DNA of 64,000 nt, taken from positions 1 to 64,000 of the forward strand of contig NZ_CALIZP010000018.1 in assembly GCF_938028825.1 (NCBI RefSeq), written 5' to 3'. The position numbers and the translations under genes were made by a program. A model generated the notes under the pieces. That model was not told the origin of the DNA, did no database searches, and was given only the letters and a program-made list of their open reading frames with translations. Below are positions 59,577-64,000 of this stretch, piece after piece; the stretch's first letter is position 1; each line of letters opens with the position of its first letter. The DNA comes from an uncultured Cardiobacterium sp. Lineage in GTDB: Bacteria > Pseudomonadota > Gammaproteobacteria > Cardiobacteriales > Cardiobacteriaceae.

Positions 59577-61046
59577 TTATGGGTGGGAGGTATCGTCTGC
59601 CGTCCAGCCGCCGCCGAGGGCTTTGTAGAGGGCGGTGAGCATTTGCGCGTGGGCGAGGCGGTTCTGGATGAGGGCTTCTTCGGTCTGCACGGCATTCAGG
59701 CGGGCGGTCAGCGCTTCGGCGAGGGTTTTATTGCCGTAGCGGTAGAGCTTTTCGGCATCTGCTGCCTGTTGTTTGGCGTTTGCGAGTGCTTCACTGAGGT
59801 GTCGTTCTTGTTCGGCGAGTGCGGCTTCGCCCTGGTAGGCGTTATCCACGTCGGCCAGCGCTTGTAGCAGGGTGCGGTCGTATTGCAGCAGCGCGGTTTT
59901 GAGGCGGGCGTCGGCGGCGTCAATGTTGGTCTGGATTCTGCCGTGGGTGTAGATCGGCACCTGGATGCCGGCGGTGAGCAGGCTCATCCAGCCTTTGAGG
60001 GCGTGGTCGCCGTCGATGTTGAGGACGCCCTGGCCTAGGAAGTCGAGTTTGATGCGCGGCAGGAGGTCGGCTTTGGCGCTGGCGAGTTTAGCGGCGTAGG
60101 CTTGGGTTTCGGCGGCACGGGCGCGCAGGTCGGGGCGGCGTTCGATGAGGCCTTGCGGGGTTTGCCCACGTGGGGCGGCAGGCGGGTGGGCGAGGGTGTC
60201 ACGCGGGCTGTCCGGCAGGCGATAGTGTTGCGGGGTGTCGCCGCAGAGGATGGCGATGGCGCGCACAGCGGCGTTTTTTTCGGCGTCAAGTGTGCTGCGT
60301 TTGGCTTTGGCGGCGCTCAGGCGGCTCGCGATTTCGTCTTTTTCGTAGGCGGTGGTGTGCCCGGCCCGGTAGCGCGCGTCAATGTAGCGCGCGAGTTTTT
60401 CGAGGGTGGCGATGGTGGTGTCGGCGGCGCGGGCACGGGCTTCGGCGGCGCGGGCGCGGTGGTATTGGTCGGCGAGTTCGGCGCTGATGAGCAGTTGCGC
60501 GGCGTGGGTTTGTTCGCTGCTCGCGAGGGCAGCGTGGCGGGCGGCGTCGGCGTCGCTTTGTTTTTGCCCGAAGAGGTCGGGTTCCCAGCTGGCGCTGAGG
60601 CTGAGGCCGAGGATGTCGGCGTGTTTTTGCAGGCGGTTGTCGCGGATGCTGCCTGCAAGCGGGTTTTGCGCGAGGAGGTCGCGGCTGTCGGCGCTGATGG
60701 GGTTTTGCAGGTTGGTGTCGAGGCGGCGTGCGTCGGCACCGAGGCCGACGGTCGGGCCGAGGTCGGCGTCGGCGAGGCGGGCGGTGGCGCGCGCTTCTTG
60801 CAGGCGGCTGCGGGCGATGGCGATGTCGGGGTTGTGGGCGAGGGCGCGGGCGATGAGGCGGTCAAGGACGGGGTCTTGCCATTGCCGCCACCAGCGGCTG
60901 ATGTCGTCGGGTTGGGTCGCCGCCGGGGCGTTTTCGTAGGCGGCAGGCAGCGGGATTTTGCTCGCGGTGGTGATGGTGGTGCTCTGGCAGGCGGCAAGCA
61001 GGGCGGCGGTGAGGGTGAGGAGGAGGGGGCGGGGGGACATGGTCAT
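59577..61046 (-). CDS. outer-membrane efflux lipoprotein (TolC/NodT type)
   Basis: 489 residues. Lipobox LTLTAALLAAC, acylated Cys at 20. The two-fold OEP repeat is clear: LDRLIARALAHNPDIAIARS with LADADLGPTVGL in the first half and PDLRARAAETQAYAAKLASA with FLGQGVLNI in the second. It would form a trimeric outer-membrane channel. It is last in the RbbA-like / YhhJ-like ABC exporter unit, 19 bases after yhhJ, so it is the likely exit duct for that pump; a membrane-fusion protein would be expected beyond the window edge. Confidence 0.93.
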   Translation of the reverse strand: MTMSPRPLLLTLTAALLAACQSTTITTASKIPLPAAYENAPAATQPDDISRWWRQWQDPVLDRLIARALAHNPDIAIARSRLQEARATARLADADLGPTVGLGADARRLDTNLQNPISADSRDLLAQNPLAGSIRDNRLQKHADILGLSLSASWEPDLFGQKQSDADAARHAALASSEQTHAAQLLISAELADQYHRARAAEARARAADTTIATLEKLARYIDARYRAGHTTAYEKDEIASRLSAAKAKRSTLDAEKNAAVRAIAILCGDTPQHYRLPDSPRDTLAHPPAAPRGQTPQGLIERRPDLRARAAETQAYAAKLASAKADLLPRIKLDFLGQGVLNIDGDHALKGWMSLLTAGIQVPIYTHGRIQTNIDAADARLKTALLQYDRTLLQALADVDNAYQGEAALAEQERHLSEALANAKQQAADAEKLYRYGNKTLAEALTARLNAVQTEEALIQNRLAHAQMLTALYKALGGGWTADDTSHP

Positions 61047-61065
61047 GTTCCTTGGGTCGATGGGT

Positions 61066-62187
61066 TCAGTTCTGTTGTTCGAGCATTTTGCGGAAGCGCA
61101 GCAGGGCGTAGCCGAGGAAGAGGGCGCCGGTTGTGCCCATCGCGAGGAGTTGCGGCCAGAGGGTGTCGAGGCCCGCGCCGCGAAAGATGAGGCTCTGATT
61201 GAAGATGGTGTATTGGGTGTGCGGCCAGTATTCGCTGATGAGGCGGGTGAAGTCCGGCATGTTGACGCGCGAGGTTACCGCCCCGGAGAAGAGGTTCATG
61301 ATGATGAAGACGGGCAGCATGAGCAGGCTGTATTGCTGCATGGTGGGGGTGAGGGTGGCAATCATGATGGCGAGCGAGGCGATGGAGAAGAGGTACACGG
61401 CGCTGCCGGCGATGTAGAGCGGGATGGAGCCGTTGATGGGGATGCCGAGGACGGTGTGGACGACAAACCACAGGGAGGCGGTGGAGGTGGCGAGGATGAA
61501 GGCACCGTTGGCAAGTATTTTGGCGAGCATGATTTCCGGCGGGGTGACGGGCATGACGAGGAGGTGTTCGAGGGTGCCGTGTTCGCGTTCGCGGATGACG
61601 GCGGCGCCGATGAGGAGAAGGAAAAGGAGCAGGGTGGCGGTGCCGAGGGCGGCGACGGGCATTTGGTAGGCGTTTTCGCTGTTGGGGTTGTAGTGGGTAC
61701 GCAGGACGGGGCGGACGGGCAGAAGCTCGGCATCGTCGGGGCGGTCGAGGAAACGGTTGACTTCGCGGCTGTGGATCTGGCCGAGATAGGCGGCACCGAC
61801 GCCGCCCTGGCTCATGAGGGTGGCGTCGATGATGAGCTGGATTTGCGGGCTGCGGTTTTGCAGGATGTCGCGCTCGTAGTTGGGCGGGATGTCGAGGATG
61901 AAGGTGTAGTCGCCTTTGTCCATGCGGCTGTCGGCGTCGGTGCGCGCGATTGCCACGGGATGCTGGAAGTAGGGCGGGCCGATGGCATCGCGCAGGCGGT
62001 AGGAGAGGGTGCTGCGGTCTTCGTCGATGACAGCGACGGCGGCGTTTTTGAGGTCGGTGTTGCTCTGGCTCATGGCGATGATGACGCCGGTGTACATGTA
62101 GAGGGTGAGGATGATGAGGATGGGGTCGCCCAGCAGGCTGCGCAGTTCTTTGCCGGCGAGGGTGAGGATGTTTTTCAGGGTGTTCAT
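61066..62187 (-). CDS. yhhJ: ABC-2 type permease, YhhJ-like
   Basis: 373 residues (E. coli YhhJ 375). One N-terminal membrane helix (GDPILIILTLYMYTGVIIAM), a large extracytoplasmic domain (about 45-175), then five helices including MPVAALGTATLLLFLLLIGA and the conserved IREREHGTLEHLLVMPVTPP typical of ABC-2 permeases. Start 62187 overlaps the DUF559 stop (ATGA) and matches the family N-terminus. Partner of the RbbA-like ATPase-permease. Confidence 0.92.
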   Translation of the reverse strand: MNTLKNILTLAGKELRSLLGDPILIILTLYMYTGVIIAMSQSNTDLKNAAVAVIDEDRSTLSYRLRDAIGPPYFQHPVAIARTDADSRMDKGDYTFILDIPPNYERDILQNRSPQIQLIIDATLMSQGGVGAAYLGQIHSREVNRFLDRPDDAELLPVRPVLRTHYNPNSENAYQMPVAALGTATLLLFLLLIGAAVIREREHGTLEHLLVMPVTPPEIMLAKILANGAFILATSTASLWFVVHTVLGIPINGSIPLYIAGSAVYLFSIASLAIMIATLTPTMQQYSLLMLPVFIIMNLFSGAVTSRVNMPDFTRLISEYWPHTQYTIFNQSLIFRGAGLDTLWPQLLAMGTTGALFLGYALLRFRKMLEQQN

Positions 62188-62792
62188 TTGCTGCCTCTGC
62201 TTTCGAGGTGGTGCAGGATGTGGTTCAGCACGGCTTCGGTCTGTTGCAGGATGTCGTGGTTCCAGTAGCGCAGGACGGTATAGCCTTGTGCTTGCAACCA
62301 TGCGGTACGGGCGTCGTCGCGGGGGTTGTCGTTGTGCTGGCCGCCATCGGCTTCGATGATGAGGTGCTTTTCGAGGCAGATGAAGTCGGCGATGTAGTTG
62401 CCGATAGGGTGCTGGCGTTTGAATTTGTAGCCGTTCAGGCGGCGGTTACGCAGGTGGTACCAAAGGCACTGTTCGGCTTCGGTCATGGTGCGGCGCAGCT
62501 TTTGGGCGTGTTGCTGGGTGCGGTCGCTGATGGCGGGACGGTAGGTTTTGAGCGTGTGTTTTTCTTTTGGGTGGTTTTTGCCCTCACCCCCCACCCCTCT
62601 CCCGCAAGCGGGCGAGGGGAGCTTTTTTGTGCAAACGGATGGTTGTGGTGCTTTGCGGCAAGGTATGGGGTTTTGCTGCTGTTCTTCGCCGCCGGCACGG
62701 GAAAGCCCCTCTCCCGCGTGCGGGACTGGAACAGCTTGACCAGCGGACGAGAAAGGGGTTGGGGTGAGGGTGTCCCGATTTTTCATGGTCAT
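62184..62792 (-). CDS. DUF559 endonuclease-like protein with REP-derived N-terminus
   Basis: 202 codons from ATG 62792. Residues from about 95 on are a normal DUF559 domain: LRRTMTEAEQCLWYHLRNRR, GYKFKRQHPIGNYIADFICL, HLIIEADGGQHNDN and VLRYWNHDILQQTEAVLNHI; the D...E.D pattern matches Vsr/PD-(D/E)xK-like nucleases. Residues 1-90 are translation of the palindromic element 62581-62770 (Pro/Gly/Ala/Arg-rich, e.g. PSPACGRGVGGEG) and are unlikely to be functional; the true start may be internal. Both ends overlap neighbours by ATGA: the permease stop at 62789 and the yhhJ start at 62187. It is thus an accessory gene seated inside an exporter operon. Biological role unknown. Confidence 0.75.
   Translation of the reverse strand: MTMKNRDTLTPTPFSSAGQAVPVPHAGEGLSRAGGEEQQQNPIPCRKAPQPSVCTKKLPSPACGRGVGGEGKNHPKEKHTLKTYRPAISDRTQQHAQKLRRTMTEAEQCLWYHLRNRRLNGYKFKRQHPIGNYIADFICLEKHLIIEADGGQHNDNPRDDARTAWLQAQGYTVLRYWNHDILQQTEAVLNHILHHLESRGSK
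62581..62770. repeat. 190-bp composite REP element at the DUF559 gene
   Basis: Outer ends are inverted repeats CCCTCACCCC (62581-62590) and GGGGTGAGGG (62761-62770). Inside are two hairpin modules, CCCCTCTCCCGC-AA-GCGGGCGAGGGG-like at about 62594-62620 and CTCCCGCGTGCGGGA at about 62710-62725, followed by ACTGGAACAGCT...CGAGAAAGGG (62725-62757), which recurs inverted at 43303-43332. Confidence 0.75.
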
Positions 62793-64000
62793 TTTTCCTG
62801 CTTTTTCAGGTTGAGGCAGGCGGCGGTGAGGAAGAGGCCGTAGTAGAACGCGAGCAGCAGGATTTCCCGGTGCAGTTCGTGGATGCCGAGCCCTTTGCTG
62901 AAGGTGCCGGTGGTGGTCATGGCGTACCAGGTGGAGGGGATGATTTTGCCGAAGACCTGCGCGCCGCCTCCAAGCGCCGAGACGGGGACGAGGAAACCGG
63001 AGAAGTTCATCGCCGGCATGATGGTGGCGATGGCGGTGATGAAGATGGCGGCGACTTGCGAGCGGGTGAAGGTGGAGAAGAGCAGGCCGATGGCGGTTGA
63101 GGTGCAGCTCATCAGCAGGGTGGCGAGGGCGAGGGCGGCGAGTGAGCCTTTCATCGGCAGGCCGAACCAGTAGCGCATCATCAGGTAGAGGATGAGGAAG
63201 CCGAGCATGGCGATGGCGATGTAGGGGGCCTGTTTGCCGATGAGGTATTGCAGGCGGCCGGCGGGCGAGGTGTAGTAGTTGGCGATGGTGCCGATTTCGC
63301 GTTCGCGCACGACGCCGACGGCGGCCATCATCGCCGGAAACATGGTCATGGCGAGCATGAGGACGCCGGGGGCGATGGCGATGATGCTTTTGAAATCCTG
63401 GTTGTAGGCGTAGCGCGGCTCAAGCGAGGCGGCGGGCGGCGCTACGGCGATACCGCGCGCGCGCGCCTGCTCACGGCCGTAGTCGGCAAGGATGGCGGCG
63501 AGGTAGGCGTTGATGTTGGCGGCGTTGAAGGATTCGGTGCCGTCGATGTGGTAGTTGATTTCGGGACGTGTGCCGCGCAGCAGGTCGCGGCCGAAGTCTG
63601 GCGGGATGTCGATGGTGAGTTTGGCGTCGCGCGAGGCGAGGCTGTCGAGCAGCTGGTTCTCGTCGGTAAGCGGCGGCAGTTCTTTGAAGTAGCGCGAACC
63701 GGCGAGGTTTTCGACGATGGCGCGGCTTTCGGCGCTGTGGTCGTGGTCGAGGACGGCGTAGGTGAGGTTTTTGATGTCGAAGGAGACGCCCCAGGTGATG
63801 GCGGTCATGAGGATGACGGGGCCGAAGATGGCGAAGAAGGTGCGGACGTGGTCGCGCAGCAATTCCCGCCCTTCGCGCAGGGCGAAGGTCCAGGTGGTGG
63901 CGAACCAGTAGCGCAGGGTGGAGGTGGTGGCAAGCGGCGTGGTTGCGGGCTTTTCTGTGCCGGTGCCGCTTGCGGTGGCGTCTGCGGGATTTGTTTGGTG
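62789..64000 (-). CDS. rbbA: permease end of an RbbA-like fused ABC ATPase-permease (partial)
   Basis: The frame is open to the window edge, so the gene starts beyond 64000; about 404 codons are seen. The visible part is an ABC-2 permease: a helix at VRTFFAIFGPVILMTAITWG, extracytoplasmic domain with NLTYAVLDHDHS, SRYFKELPPLTDENQ and PDFGRDLLRGTRPEI, then VVREREIGTIANYYTSPAGR and five helices, ending NLKKQEK. These blocks match the C-terminal region of E. coli RbbA (YhiH), whose N-terminal part holds two ATPase domains that should lie upstream. RbbA was described as ribosome-associated, but the operon with YhhJ and an outer-membrane factor points to export. Confidence 0.88.
   Translation of the reverse strand, partial: HQTNPADATASGTGTEKPATTPLATTSTLRYWFATTWTFALREGRELLRDHVRTFFAIFGPVILMTAITWGVSFDIKNLTYAVLDHDHSAESRAIVENLAGSRYFKELPPLTDENQLLDSLASRDAKLTIDIPPDFGRDLLRGTRPEINYHIDGTESFNAANINAYLAAILADYGREQARARGIAVAPPAASLEPRYAYNQDFKSIIAIAPGVLMLAMTMFPAMMAAVGVVREREIGTIANYYTSPAGRLQYLIGKQAPYIAIAMLGFLILYLMMRYWFGLPMKGSLAALALATLLMSCTSTAIGLLFSTFTRSQVAAIFITAIATIMPAMNFSGFLVPVSALGGGAQVFGKIIPSTWYAMTTTGTFSKGLGIHELHREILLLAFYYGLFLTAACLNLKKQEK

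Noticed and set aside
1..64000. tRNA or rRNA genes and DNA uptake sequences
   Set aside because: I saw no TPsiC-loop/acceptor pairs, no rRNA blocks, and no repeated 9-10-mer of the Neisseria (GCCGTCTGAA) or Pasteurellaceae (AAGTGCGGT) type.

Overview
The window is about 60% GC, densely coded and has no rRNA or tRNA that I could see. It looks like a gammaproteobacterium: RelA of the EXDD type, a MaeB-type malic enzyme and a CreB-like regulator. It uses a true SMC rather than MukB. That mix, the host-associated feel (many pseudogenes, short repeats) and the gene order make Cardiobacteriaceae (Cardiobacterium or a relative) my best guess, but this is from memory of the families and was not checked by any search.

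Layout. 1-3855: end of a type III-like restriction-modification locus with a RhuM gene in the middle. 4117-9708: core block lepA-lepB-rnc-(secreted repeat protein)-era. 9957-12541: small unknown proteins, an orphan CreB-like response regulator and a DMT permease. 12639-15045: a decaying stretch with three frameshifted genes. 15103-24503: pyrD, serC, a DUF2335 pair, a kinase-fold protein, a DASS transporter, then an operon cysE - cysteine desulfurase - ThrE two-part exporter, and a GIY-YIG protein. 24504-29384: repeats plus exported or NAD(P)-linked oxidoreductases, one of them broken, with a shared 37-bp upstream element. 29385-41115: smc, NlpE-like lipoprotein, ftsK-lolA, GST, WYL regulator, rlmKL. 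41115-43396: repeat-rich scar with a shredded arginase-family gene. 43434-55468: sucAB, rlmB, maeB, pepN-relA. 55600-59124: DMT permease, cysH, cysD, HAD phosphatase. 59577-64000: an RbbA/YhhJ-type ABC exporter with its outer-membrane factor, interrupted by a DUF559 endonuclease gene.

How it fits together. Sulfur and serine metabolism recur: cysH and cysD reduce and activate sulfate, serC and a SerB-like HAD make serine, CysE makes O-acetylserine, a NifS-like enzyme removes sulfur from cysteine, and ThrE may export Ser/Thr. The sucAB and maeB genes are central carbon metabolism.

The most unusual signals are (a) a 161-bp miniature inverted-repeat element in three equal-length copies, all flanked by TA and each supplying a TAG stop codon to a neighbouring reading frame; (b) a DUF559 endonuclease gene whose first ~90 codons are made of REP-like palindromes, wedged with ATGA overlaps between two exporter genes; (c) a conserved dyad upstream of two NAD(P)-binding protein genes; (d) a T9 tract inside a promoter spacer; and (e) many single-base lesions in short homopolymers, confined to accessory genes.
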